In this document: one piece after another, positions 49,069 through 56,987 of the stretch
Layout of the letters: the number at the start of each line of letters is the position of its first letter
Numbering within the stretch: position 1 is the stretch's first letter
Source: Myxococcales bacterium
GTDB lineage: Bacteria; Myxococcota; Bradymonadia; UBA7976; UBA1532
Length of the DNA stretch: 64,000 nucleotides
Assembly: GCA_020633515.1 (NCBI GenBank)
Contig: JACKDM010000025.1
Coordinates: 1 to 64,000 of the forward strand
Reading direction: 5' to 3'
The notes under the pieces: generated by a model
What the model saw: only the letters and a program-made list of their open reading frames with translations
Database searches by the model: none
Told to the model about the DNA's origin: nothing
Program-made: the position numbers and the translations under genes

Positions 49069-50295
49069 TCACTTCGCCTCGGGCGGCGGCGCCTTCTTCG
49101 GGCGCCCCGCCTCGACGACCCGGCCCTTCCACACCGCGCCGCGCCCGCTCGTGATGCGGATCGCGCTGTTCCAGAAGAGCGCGACGACGATCAGCATCCC
49201 GAGCGGGAAGCTCCAGAAGTGCCCCCAGCGATAGCCGCGCTTGTGGTGGCCGATCGCGTCGGTCGCGAGGATCAGCGCGCAGATCGCGGCCTCCATCGCG
49301 AGGAAGACCGGCTCGTAGGGCTGCCCGGCGATCAGCAGCGCGAGGTTCTTGGCGAGCAGCACGAACGGCAGCACGCTGACCGCGAACAGCAGCGCGGTGA
49401 CGATCGCGGTCGCGACGAGGCTGTAGCCGAGCGCGGGGAAGAGGTTCTTCGTCCAGCCCTGCCAGATCTCGCCGAGGCCGGTGTACATGCGGCAGCGGAA
49501 GACGCCGGGGCCATAGAAGAGGCGGTAGACGACGCCCTCGGCCTTGGCGCGCTTCGCGAAGTCGACGTCGTCGAGCACGCTCGCCTTGATCGCCTCGTGG
49601 CCGCCGAGGCGGTCGTAGGCGGCGCGGGTGAAGAGCAGGCACTGCCCGTTGGCGAGCACGCGCTCGTGCTCGGGGTCGTTGACCTCTTCGAGCGGATTGC
49701 CGCCGGCGATGATCGCGCCCATGCGGGTCTGCACGACGCGCTCCCAGAAGCTGTCGACGACCAGCTCGCCGAGCGCGCTCGCCATCTCGGCGCCCTCGGT
49801 GAGCGCGCGGCCGACGAGGCGGCGGGCGCCGAGCGGGTCGAGGGTGACGTCGGCGTCGACGAACCACAGCCACTCGCCGGTCGCGTGCTGCTGCGCGCGA
49901 TGCAGCGCGTGCGGCTTGCCGAGCCAGCCGGGCGGCAGCTCGACGCCGTCGATGACCACCAGCCGCCGATCCTCGGCGGCGAGCCGGGCGAGGATCTCGC
50001 CGGTGCCGTCGGTGCTGCGGTCGTCGAGCACGACCACCTCGAGGCGGCCGCTCCAGTCGAGCGCGAGCGCCGAACGCACCGCGCGCTCGATGTTGGCGGC
50101 CTCGTTGCGGGCGGGGATGATCACCGAGAGCGCCGGCAGCGGCTCGGCGATGGGATCGGGTCTCGCGCCGCGATCGAGGGTGAAGCGCGGCGGGACGTCG
50201 ACATCGGCGAAGAGGTTGTAGAGGGTGCGCAGCCAGGCGATCACCAGGAGCGCGAGCCCGCCGAACGAGAGCCACCAGATCATGATGAGACGCAT
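49069..50295 (-). CDS. membrane family 2 glycosyltransferase
   Basis: A 408-residue GT2 enzyme. One N-terminal helix, then the GT-A domain (about 55-290) with SVIIPARNEAANIERAV, VVVLDDRSTDGTGEI, the metal-binding WFVDADV, and the base region SVLDDVDFAKRA, and three to four C-terminal helices (SLVATAIVTALLFAVSVLPFVLLA, FLAMEAAICALILA). This topology is that of hopanoid- or carotenoid-associated glycosyltransferases (HpnB, CrtQ) but the acceptor is uncertain. The lysine-rich end is cytoplasmic. It converges with the HPF gene, 6 bases apart. Confidence 0.88.
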   Translation of the reverse strand: MRLIMIWWLSFGGLALLVIAWLRTLYNLFADVDVPPRFTLDRGARPDPIAEPLPALSVIIPARNEAANIERAVRSALALDWSGRLEVVVLDDRSTDGTGEILARLAAEDRRLVVIDGVELPPGWLGKPHALHRAQQHATGEWLWFVDADVTLDPLGARRLVGRALTEGAEMASALGELVVDSFWERVVQTRMGAIIAGGNPLEEVNDPEHERVLANGQCLLFTRAAYDRLGGHEAIKASVLDDVDFAKRAKAEGVVYRLFYGPGVFRCRMYTGLGEIWQGWTKNLFPALGYSLVATAIVTALLFAVSVLPFVLLAKNLALLIAGQPYEPVFLAMEAAICALILATDAIGHHKRGYRWGHFWSFPLGMLIVVALFWNSAIRITSGRGAVWKGRVVEAGRPKKAPPPEAK

Positions 50296-50372
50296 CCTCC
50301 CGCCGCGGACGGCGCATCATCGGCGGCTCCCCGAACGCGGTCAAGGGGCGTCCTCCCGACATCGGCGCGACG

Positions 50373-50402
50373 TTTACCCGGCGTCGGGGCCTGCTGTATG
50401 GT
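50373..50402 (+). promoter_or_regulatory. possible promoter of the calcium-repeat lipoprotein
   Basis: TTTACC at 50373-50378, an 18-base spacer and TATGGT at 50397-50402; start near 50409. A TTGACA at 50410-50415 lies too close to the gene to serve as its -35. Confidence 0.45.
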
Positions 50403-50442
50403 GGCGCGATTGACAACCCAGTGACTCTCTCCAGGGGTGGCC

Positions 50443-52719
50443 ATGCGCCTTCGACTGCTCGGGATCTTGATGGCGGGCGCGCTCGTGTTCGCCGGCTGCG
50501 ACGACACGGACAGCGAGCCCCGCGGCGCGGGCGGTGAAGGCGGCGAGGGCGGGCAGCCGGGCGATGTCGGGCCGGGCGGCGACGACGGCGGGCAGGGCGG
50601 CATGGGTGGGATCGCCGACATGGAGCCCCGCGATGTCTTCGTCGGCGCGCCGCAGTGCAGCGACGGCGAAGACAACGACGACGACGGGCTGATCGACCTC
50701 GAAGACCCCGGCTGCGACAACGCGCTCGACGTCGACGAGCGCCAGCTCGAGTGCGCCGACGGCGTCGACAACGACGACGACGGCCTCATCGACTTCCCCG
50801 ACGACCCCGGCTGCGGCTCGCGCGGCGACAACAGCGAGATCAACCCGCCGGTGCTGCCCGAGTGCGCCGACGGCCTCGACAACGACCGCAACGGCTACAT
50901 CGACGAGCAGGACCCCGGCTGCATCTCGGTCGCCGACACCAGCGAGTCGCCGCCCGACGAGGTCGCGCAGTGCAGCAACCGCATCGACGACGACGGCGAC
51001 GGCGTCATCGACTTCCCGCTCGAGCCCGGCTGCTCGGCGGCCGGCGACGACGACGAGGCCAACCCCTTCTCGCCGACCGCCTGCAACAACGGCATGGACG
51101 ACGACGGCGACGGGCTCGTCGACTATCCCTCCGACCCCGGCTGCTTCGGCGTCGGCGACCGCGACGAGGCCGACAAGCCGGTGACCCCGGCCTGCGCCGA
51201 CGGGCAGGACAACGACCGCGACGGCCGCACCGACTGGCCCGACGACGAGGGCTGCTACGCCGCCTCCGACGCCAGCGAGAAGGGCACCTGCCTCGACCGC
51301 TACGACCCGCCGGTCGCCCGCGACGGCGTCCCGATCGTCGTCGACACCAGCGCCGGCATCTTCCAGGGCCGCGGCACCTGCGGCGGGCAGGGCAGCCCCG
51401 AGGTCGTGCTCAGCTACCGCCTCGAGCGCCGCATCGAGGCGCTCGAGATCTCGACCATCGGCCCCGAGACGGTCGTGCCGACCAGCCTCTACGTGCGCTT
51501 CGCCGAGTGCCTGCTCGAAGACGCCGAGGTCGGCTGCCAGCGCGAGGCGCCCGACGAGGCCAACCCCGGCCACGTCCTCCGCATCGACGCCCCCGCGCCC
51601 GGCGAGTACTTCGTCTTCGTCGACGGCGTCGCCGGCGCCGGCGGCCGGGTCTCGGTCACCGTCACCGAGGTCCCGCTCGCGCAGTGCCTCAACGGCGCCG
51701 ACGACGACGAGGACGGCCTCGCCGACTACCCGCAAGACCCCGGCTGCGCCCGCCCCGACGACCGCGACGAGACCACCGAGGCGCTCACCGCGTGCAGCAA
51801 CGACGAGGACGACGACGGCGACGGCGCCATCGACTACCCGCAGGACGTCGGCTGCATCGCCGCGTCGAGCAACAGCGAGGTCGACCTCTGCGGCGCCGGC
51901 GTCCGCATCCACGAGATCTTCCCCGGCCAGACCGAGGTCTTCGGCAACACCGACCCCGAGGCCGGCATGTCGACCAACGCGCTCAACGGCGGCTGCGGCC
52001 GCGCCGGCGCGCCCGAGGTCGTCTACCTGTTCCACAACCCGTTCAACGCCCGCCTCGTCATCAGCACCGCCCACCCCGAGACCCTCGCCGGCGCGGCGGT
52101 CTACCTGCGCAGCACCTGCACCGATCGCGCGACCGAGCTCGCCTGCGACGACGGCAGCGTCGGCGGCGCCGGCAGCGGCCGCATCCAGGTGCGCGCCGTG
52201 CCCCGCGGCGACTACTTCATCGTCGTCGACTCGCGCACCCCGATCGGCGGCGCCTTCAAGCTGACCATCGACGCCGAGCGCGACGACCCCGAGTGCGACG
52301 ACTTCGTCGACAACGACAACGACGGCCTCGTCGACGCCGACGACCCCGGCTGCACCGCGCCCGGCGACACCAGCGAGCGCGACCTCGCCCGCATCGCGCA
52401 GTGCAACAACGGGATCGACGACGACGGCGACAACCGCATCGACTGGCCGCTCGACCCCGGCTGCGAGGCCCGCGGCGACGAGAGCGAGGCCGACCCCGCC
52501 ATCGCGCCGCAGTGCCTCAACCGCATCGACGACGACGAAGACGGCCTCATCGACTTCCCCAACGACCCCGGCTGCGCCGCCCGCGGCGACCGCACCGAAG
52601 AAGACGGCCGCATCCCGCCCGCGTGCAGCAACGGCGAGGACGACGACGGCGACGGCGACACCGACTACCCCGACGACCTCGACTGCCTCTTCGCCGGCGA
52701 CCCCAACGAGGATCGCTGA
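50443..52719 (+). CDS. calcium-type repeat lipoprotein
   Basis: A 758-residue lipoprotein (RLRLLGILMAGALVFAGC, lipid Cys19). A Gly-rich spacer (about 25-60) precedes about ten repeats of roughly 40 residues: CxDGxDND-DDGLIDFPDDPGC with acidic D-x-D-x-DG centres, typical of calcium-binding loops. Two repeat-free blocks with a jelly-roll-like composition (PEVVLSYRLERRIEALEIS, GAPEVVYLFHNPF) interrupt them, each followed by an exposed Gly-Thr/Asp turn. I infer a rigid, calcium-stabilised stalk on the cell surface; the two blocks may bind ligand or partner. An earlier in-frame GTG is at 50437. The MopE-like gene at 4779 uses a related but distinct repeat. Confidence 0.85.
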   Translation: MRLRLLGILMAGALVFAGCDDTDSEPRGAGGEGGEGGQPGDVGPGGDDGGQGGMGGIADMEPRDVFVGAPQCSDGEDNDDDGLIDLEDPGCDNALDVDERQLECADGVDNDDDGLIDFPDDPGCGSRGDNSEINPPVLPECADGLDNDRNGYIDEQDPGCISVADTSESPPDEVAQCSNRIDDDGDGVIDFPLEPGCSAAGDDDEANPFSPTACNNGMDDDGDGLVDYPSDPGCFGVGDRDEADKPVTPACADGQDNDRDGRTDWPDDEGCYAASDASEKGTCLDRYDPPVARDGVPIVVDTSAGIFQGRGTCGGQGSPEVVLSYRLERRIEALEISTIGPETVVPTSLYVRFAECLLEDAEVGCQREAPDEANPGHVLRIDAPAPGEYFVFVDGVAGAGGRVSVTVTEVPLAQCLNGADDDEDGLADYPQDPGCARPDDRDETTEALTACSNDEDDDGDGAIDYPQDVGCIAASSNSEVDLCGAGVRIHEIFPGQTEVFGNTDPEAGMSTNALNGGCGRAGAPEVVYLFHNPFNARLVISTAHPETLAGAAVYLRSTCTDRATELACDDGSVGGAGSGRIQVRAVPRGDYFIVVDSRTPIGGAFKLTIDAERDDPECDDFVDNDNDGLVDADDPGCTAPGDTSERDLARIAQCNNGIDDDGDNRIDWPLDPGCEARGDESEADPAIAPQCLNRIDDDEDGLIDFPNDPGCAARGDRTEEDGRIPPACSNGEDDDGDGDTDYPDDLDCLFAGDPNEDR

Positions 52720-52729
52720 GGTCATCCCC

Positions 52730-53899
52730 ATGAAGGTCTTCGTCGAGCCCACCGGTCGGCGGATCGCGCCCTTCGACGACCCGCCGGGTGAAGCGCTCAT
52801 CGGCAACCGCCGCCTCGCCGACCGCCTCGACGACGCGATCCGCGAAGCCGGCCTCACCCGCATCGACCGCCTCGAAGCGCCCTGCCTCGTCGTACCCGAC
52901 GCGCTCTGGGCCACCGGCGGCGCGCTCCGCAAGTTCGTCACCGGCGCCGCCGGCCGCGACGCCGTGCTCGTGCTCGGCGACTGCCGCTTCGCCCGCGCCT
53001 CGACCCCGGTGCAACCCGACGTGCGCCGCGTCGACGCCGGCTGGCGCTTCGACCGGATCCGCTACGTCGCCGACGGCGCCGAGCCCGTCGAGGTCGTCGT
53101 CGACCCCGAAGAGAACCCCTTCGACGTGCCCGCGCCCCCCTACCTCGCCGCCGAGAAGATGGAGTTCGGCCTCCCGCTCGACGTCGTGATGACGCTGCAC
53201 CACTGGGTCCACATCCTGTGGGCCAACCTCTTCATCGGCGCCGTCGACATGCGCCGCCGCAGCAAGTGGCAGCTCGCCCGCCAGCTCGGGAGCGCCATCC
53301 TCCGCGCCCGCTCGCTCAACAAGTGGCGGGTCATGGGCCGCTTCAACATCATCGGCAGGAACTGCGACATCCACCCCACCGCGGTCGTCGAGGCCTCCAC
53401 CCTCGGCGACAACGTCAAGATCGGCCCCTTCTGCCGCGTCTTCGCGAGCACCCTCGGCGACGGCGCCGAGGTCTGGCCCTACGGCATGGTCGAGCTCTCC
53501 ACCGTCGGCCCCCGCGCCGTCGTCACCGAGCAGAGCGCGCTGCGCTTCTCGGTGCTCTACCCCGAGGCCGTCGTCGGCCAGTACCTCATGCAGATGTGCG
53601 TGCTCGGCCGCAAAGCGCTCACCACCGGCGCCGCGTTCTCGATGGACCTCAACTTCGACCAGAACATCCGCGTCCCGCTCGACGGCAAGCTGCACGACAC
53701 CGGCACCCGCTTCCTCGGCTCCGCCTTCGGCCACCGCTCCCGCGTCGGCACCGGCTTCTGGCTCGCGAGCGGGCGCGCGATCCCCAACGACTACTTCGTC
53801 ATCCGCCACCCCGACGCCGTCGTCAGCCGCATCCCCGACGGCCTCGCCGGCCGCAACCCGCTCGCGGTGCAGGGGCAGACCCTCGTGCCGCTCGGGTGA
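52730..53899 (+). CDS. left-handed beta-helix acyl- or nucleotidyltransferase-like protein
   Basis: A 389-residue protein with an N-terminal half (1-200) of alpha/beta type (LIGNRRLADRLDDAIREAGL) and a C-terminal hexapeptide-repeat helix (about 210-300: IHPTAVVEASTLGDNVKIGPFCRVFASTLGDGAEV). The layout recalls GlmU-like enzymes with a sugar-nucleotide part and a beta-helix, but the GlmU pyrophosphorylase motif LGxGxGTR is absent. Gene follows the previous one by 10 bases, with GAGG upstream. Role unknown; acyltransfer to a sugar nucleotide is a possibility. Confidence 0.8.
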   Translation: MKVFVEPTGRRIAPFDDPPGEALIGNRRLADRLDDAIREAGLTRIDRLEAPCLVVPDALWATGGALRKFVTGAAGRDAVLVLGDCRFARASTPVQPDVRRVDAGWRFDRIRYVADGAEPVEVVVDPEENPFDVPAPPYLAAEKMEFGLPLDVVMTLHHWVHILWANLFIGAVDMRRRSKWQLARQLGSAILRARSLNKWRVMGRFNIIGRNCDIHPTAVVEASTLGDNVKIGPFCRVFASTLGDGAEVWPYGMVELSTVGPRAVVTEQSALRFSVLYPEAVVGQYLMQMCVLGRKALTTGAAFSMDLNFDQNIRVPLDGKLHDTGTRFLGSAFGHRSRVGTGFWLASGRAIPNDYFVIRHPDAVVSRIPDGLAGRNPLAVQGQTLVPLG

Positions 53900-53906
53900 G
53901 CGCGGC

Positions 53907-53935
53907 TTGACGGGCCGCGGTCGCGCGGGTCTACT
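53907..53935 (+). promoter_or_regulatory. possible promoter of the ATPase-nuclease pair
   Basis: TTGACG at 53907-53912, a 17-base spacer and TCTACT at 53930-53935 (four of six). The start of transcription would be near 53942, 17 bases before the ATG at 53959, which is preceded by GAGAGGTGCC. Confidence 0.45.
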
Positions 53936-53958
53936 CGCGGCGAGCAACGAGAGGTGCC

Positions 53959-55329
53959 ATGGCCGCGGACTGGACACTGAAGGTCGAAGACTTCGGGCGC
54001 ATCGCCGCGGCCGAGGTCACCGTGAAGCCGCTGACGGTGCTGGTGGGGCGCAACAACAGCGGGAAGAGCTATCTGGCGACGTTGATCTGGGGGTTGCATC
54101 ACGGCCAGTTGGAGACCTTCGGTGAGGACATCGGCTGCGGTGCCATCATCGATGGCTGGTTGAAGCGTGCCGAAGCCAGCGGCAACGAGTGGACGGCGTG
54201 GACCGAGGACGAGCAGCATGCCTTGCAGACGGCATGGCCACGCTTCGTCGATGCCAGCATCGGTGACTTCTGCCGACGGCTGTTCGACACTGATGGCATA
54301 AGGCCGGCGAAGGTGTCGGTGGAGGCGCCTGGGTTCGCCCGCGCGTGGTATGCCAAGCGAATCGGTCGCCTCGCCTACTTCTCGACCAAGCCCGGAGTCA
54401 TGGCCGGAAAGCTCCAGGATAGCGTCGATCACGACGTTCACATGATCGACATGGGCGTCAACCCTTGGCCGACCGATGGGACCGAAAGTTGGGCATTGAC
54501 CCTCCTCGCCGGTCACTCCATTGGTCCACTCCGGCCACAATACACACCCTCTGACGCGGTGTACCTGCCCGCGTCCCGCACCGGCTTCTCGTTGTTCCTC
54601 TCCACCTTCATCGAAGCGCGAGTCACCAGCTCACTCACGCAGGAGCCCCGCACCCAAGGGAGCCATGGCAGCTTCACACTGCCGCACGTCCACCTCCTGC
54701 AAGCGCTCGCCGCGGGCTTCCGGCGTAAGGCCGGACCCTTCGCCGACGAAGCCATCCGCCTCGAACGCGAATGCCTCGATGGCACGATCGTCGTCGAGGC
54801 CCCGTTCGGGGTCGCCAACTACCGATTCCTGCCCGATGGCTGCACCGATCCCATCGGCCTTCAACACACCTCCGCGCTCGTCACCGAGCTGATGCCGCTC
54901 ATCGTCGCGCTCCGCTACGCTCAGAAGATCCCCTTCCTCGTCCTCGAAGAGCCCGAAGCGCACCTCCACCCCAAGCTGCAGCGCGCGGTCATCCGCTGCC
55001 TCGCCCGCCTCGTCCGCCGCGGGGTGCGTGTCCTCATCACCACCCACAGCGCCACCGTCGCTCAGCAGATCAACAACCTCATCAAGCTCGAATCCCTCGA
55101 CCCCGAGCAGCGCCAGCGCTTCGGCTACGACGCCGACGAGCACCTGCGGCTCGACGAGGTCGCCATGCACGAGCTCGTCTTCCGCGACGACGGCCGCACC
55201 GTCTCGATGGCGGCCGAAGCCACGCCGGCGGGCTTCGGGCTGCCGACGCTCAACGAAGCGCTCTATGAGTTCGCCCGCGAGACCCTCGATCTCAATGCCA
55301 TCGTCGAGCCCGAGCGCGATGAGGAGTGA
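53959..55329 (+). CDS. ABC-like AAA ATPase (OLD/RecF type), first gene of a two-gene module
   Basis: A 456-residue ATPase of the SMC/ABC-like AAA_15/AAA_21 group. Walker A is GRNNSGKS at 30-37, right after a short N-terminal strand; Walker B with tandem acidic residues LVLEEPEAHLHP is at 327-338; the switch His is H363 in TTHSATVAQQINN. VYLPASRTG near 207-215 is also found in these proteins. There is no TOPRIM or HNH domain, so a nuclease must come from elsewhere. The next gene starts 3 bases after its stop and carries a PD-(D/E)xK pattern. The gene is less GC-rich than its neighbours, uses GAT, TTG and ATA codons that are rare around it, and looks transferred. A defence role by analogy with Septu, PARIS or Gabija ATPases is an inference. 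Confidence 0.85.
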   Translation: MAADWTLKVEDFGRIAAAEVTVKPLTVLVGRNNSGKSYLATLIWGLHHGQLETFGEDIGCGAIIDGWLKRAEASGNEWTAWTEDEQHALQTAWPRFVDASIGDFCRRLFDTDGIRPAKVSVEAPGFARAWYAKRIGRLAYFSTKPGVMAGKLQDSVDHDVHMIDMGVNPWPTDGTESWALTLLAGHSIGPLRPQYTPSDAVYLPASRTGFSLFLSTFIEARVTSSLTQEPRTQGSHGSFTLPHVHLLQALAAGFRRKAGPFADEAIRLERECLDGTIVVEAPFGVANYRFLPDGCTDPIGLQHTSALVTELMPLIVALRYAQKIPFLVLEEPEAHLHPKLQRAVIRCLARLVRRGVRVLITTHSATVAQQINNLIKLESLDPEQRQRFGYDADEHLRLDEVAMHELVFRDDGRTVSMAAEATPAGFGLPTLNEALYEFARETLDLNAIVEPERDEE

Positions 55330-55332
55330 CGG

Positions 55333-55941
55333 GTGAGCGAACGCTGGGAACGACTGGCGCCGGGCTGCCGCCAGTCAGCGGCCGACGGCGGCGAGGTCAG
55401 CGTCGACGAGAGCGCCGACGACGGACGCGCGCGCGTGCGCTTCGTCGCGCCACCGGGCTGGCGACTCGAACGGCTGGCGATCCACCATCGCCATCACTTC
55501 GACTGGCTCGAGCTCCGCCGCGCCGCCGATGGCATCGTGCTCGCGCGGCGCCCCGATGCGCGGTGGGAGGCACACATCGTCGAGTGCAAGGCCTCGGTGG
55601 GTGTCAACGCATGGCAGCGGATCCGCGAGCAGTTCCGCGGCAGCCGCATCCGCCTCGATGCCATCTGCGGCGTGCTCGGCATCCGCGTCGACGACGTGAC
55701 GCTCTACACCGCGTTCCGCAACGATCGCATGGGATTGGCTTCACCCGAGCTGAGCATCGTCGACATGGTCGCCGGCGGGCCCTCACCCGCGGAGGCCGAG
55801 GTCGAGCGGGCGCGGGTCGCTGCCATCGAGTGGCGCGCGCAGACCATCACCCTCCAAGGCTTCCCGCCCCTCCCCCACCGCCGCGTCGCGCTCACCGTGC
55901 GCGATGACACCGGCTACGCCACCGTCTCGCTCTCCCCCTGA
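55333..55941 (+). CDS. PD-(D/E)xK nuclease-like protein, partner of the ATPase
   Basis: A 202-residue protein starting with GTG 55333, 3 bases after the ATPase. A strand pair leads to HFDWLEL with D57 and E60, then RPDARWEAHIVECKAS: P74-D75, eight residues later E84-x-K86, the PD-(D/E)xK nuclease signature. VGVNAWQRIREQFRGSRIRLDAICGVLGI then resembles the Q-containing helix after the core in nucleases of that fold. The last 60 residues are strand-rich (VALTVRDDTGYATVSLS). No membrane or signal segment. It overlaps the convergent methyltransferase by 28 bases. Function as the effector nuclease is inferred; the fold should be tested by structure prediction. Confidence 0.7.
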   Translation: MSERWERLAPGCRQSAADGGEVSVDESADDGRARVRFVAPPGWRLERLAIHHRHHFDWLELRRAADGIVLARRPDARWEAHIVECKASVGVNAWQRIREQFRGSRIRLDAICGVLGIRVDDVTLYTAFRNDRMGLASPELSIVDMVAGGPSPAEAEVERARVAAIEWRAQTITLQGFPPLPHRRVALTVRDDTGYATVSLSP

Positions 55942-56915
55942 CCCTTCCGCGCCACCGCGAGCTGATGCCCGGTCTTGCCCATCAACTGCAGCACCGCCTG
56001 GCTCGGCAGCTCGAACACCACCCACAGCGCCGCGAGCACCAGAAACAACGCGATGTCGAGCGGCGTGCGCCAGGTGAACCTGCTGCCCGGCGGCGGGCTC
56101 CGCAGGACCCGCGCCAGCCAGATCCCGAGGCTCGCGACGCCTTCGAGCGGGTAGAACATCGTCTGCTGGTGCTCGACCCGCATAAACCCCGCCGCGCGCA
56201 GCGCTTTTGCCAGCGTCTCCGGCGTGAAGTGGAAGAGGTGCTGCGGGATGAGCAACGGCAGCCACGCCGTGCGGAAGACCCGCCGCCACAACCCCGCCCA
56301 GTTCGGGACCTCGACGACGACCACGCCGCCCGGCGCGAGCAGGCGGTGGGCCTCGCGCAGCGCCTCGATCGGGGCGTCGTGGTGTTCGAGGCTCTCGAAG
56401 AAGGTGATCGCGGTGAAGCGCTCGCTCTCGAAGCCCACGTCGACGAGGCGACCGGCGCGGTACTCGGTCTGCTCGCGGTCGACCGCCTGCTCGATGCTGC
56501 CCGCGTCCATGTCGACCCCGGCGGTCGCGCAGCCGGTGTCTTCGCGCGCGACCCGCAGGAAGCCACCGTAGCTGCAGCCGACGTCGAGGAGCCGGTCGGT
56601 CGCGCCGAGGCGCTGCGCCTTCTGCAAGACCCGCAGGCGGTAGCGCGAGATCCAGCGCCCGAGCCCGCTCTCGGTCTGGAAGCGGCGCATGCCCTCCTGC
56701 CCCTCGCCGGAGTAGGTGCCTTCGTAGTAGAACGACAGCGCCTCCGGCTTCGGCCGGGGGCGCGTGGCGACGAGGCCGCAGCCGTCGCAGCGCTGGAGCT
56801 GGAAGACGCCCGGCTTGCGCCAGATGGCGTCGCGTGCGCCGGTCATCACCGTGGTGTAGGCTTCGCCGCCGCAGAGGGGGCAGGGAGGGGCTTCGAGGGG
56901 GACGGGGGCTTCCAT
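55914..56915 (-). CDS. zinc-ribbon SAM-dependent methyltransferase with a membrane tail
   Basis: A 333-residue protein. It begins with a zinc-ribbon (CPLCGGEAY and RCDGCGLV), then a class I methyltransferase domain (LLDVGCSYGGFL near 110, GVDMDAGSI, FFESLEHHDAPIEALREAHRLLAPGG) like those acting on capsule or glycolipid precursors. Two hydrophobic segments close it (VASLGIWLARVL, LDIALFLVLAALWVVFEL), so it is held at the membrane. A -10-like TATCGT is at 56939-56934, but no clear -35. ATG 56915. Confidence 0.88.
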   Translation of the reverse strand: MEAPVPLEAPPCPLCGGEAYTTVMTGARDAIWRKPGVFQLQRCDGCGLVATRPRPKPEALSFYYEGTYSGEGQEGMRRFQTESGLGRWISRYRLRVLQKAQRLGATDRLLDVGCSYGGFLRVAREDTGCATAGVDMDAGSIEQAVDREQTEYRAGRLVDVGFESERFTAITFFESLEHHDAPIEALREAHRLLAPGGVVVVEVPNWAGLWRRVFRTAWLPLLIPQHLFHFTPETLAKALRAAGFMRVEHQQTMFYPLEGVASLGIWLARVLRSPPPGSRFTWRTPLDIALFLVLAALWVVFELPSQAVLQLMGKTGHQLAVARKGQGESETVA

Positions 56916-56987
56916 GCGGCGTCACGATACGTGGTCGAACCGGGCGGGCCAAGGGGGTCGGCCCGGTGACGGCCGAGGAGTGGTCGC

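Noticed and set aside
50410..50415. TTGACA as -35 of the calcium-repeat gene
   Set aside because: A -10 box at the proper distance would fall on the ribosome-binding site of the gene and no match is present.
53959..55941. Assignment of the ATPase pair to PARIS, Septu or Gabija
   Set aside because: No TOPRIM, DUF4435, HNH or UvrD-like sequence is present; the partner shows a PD-(D/E)xK pattern instead, so I left it unnamed.
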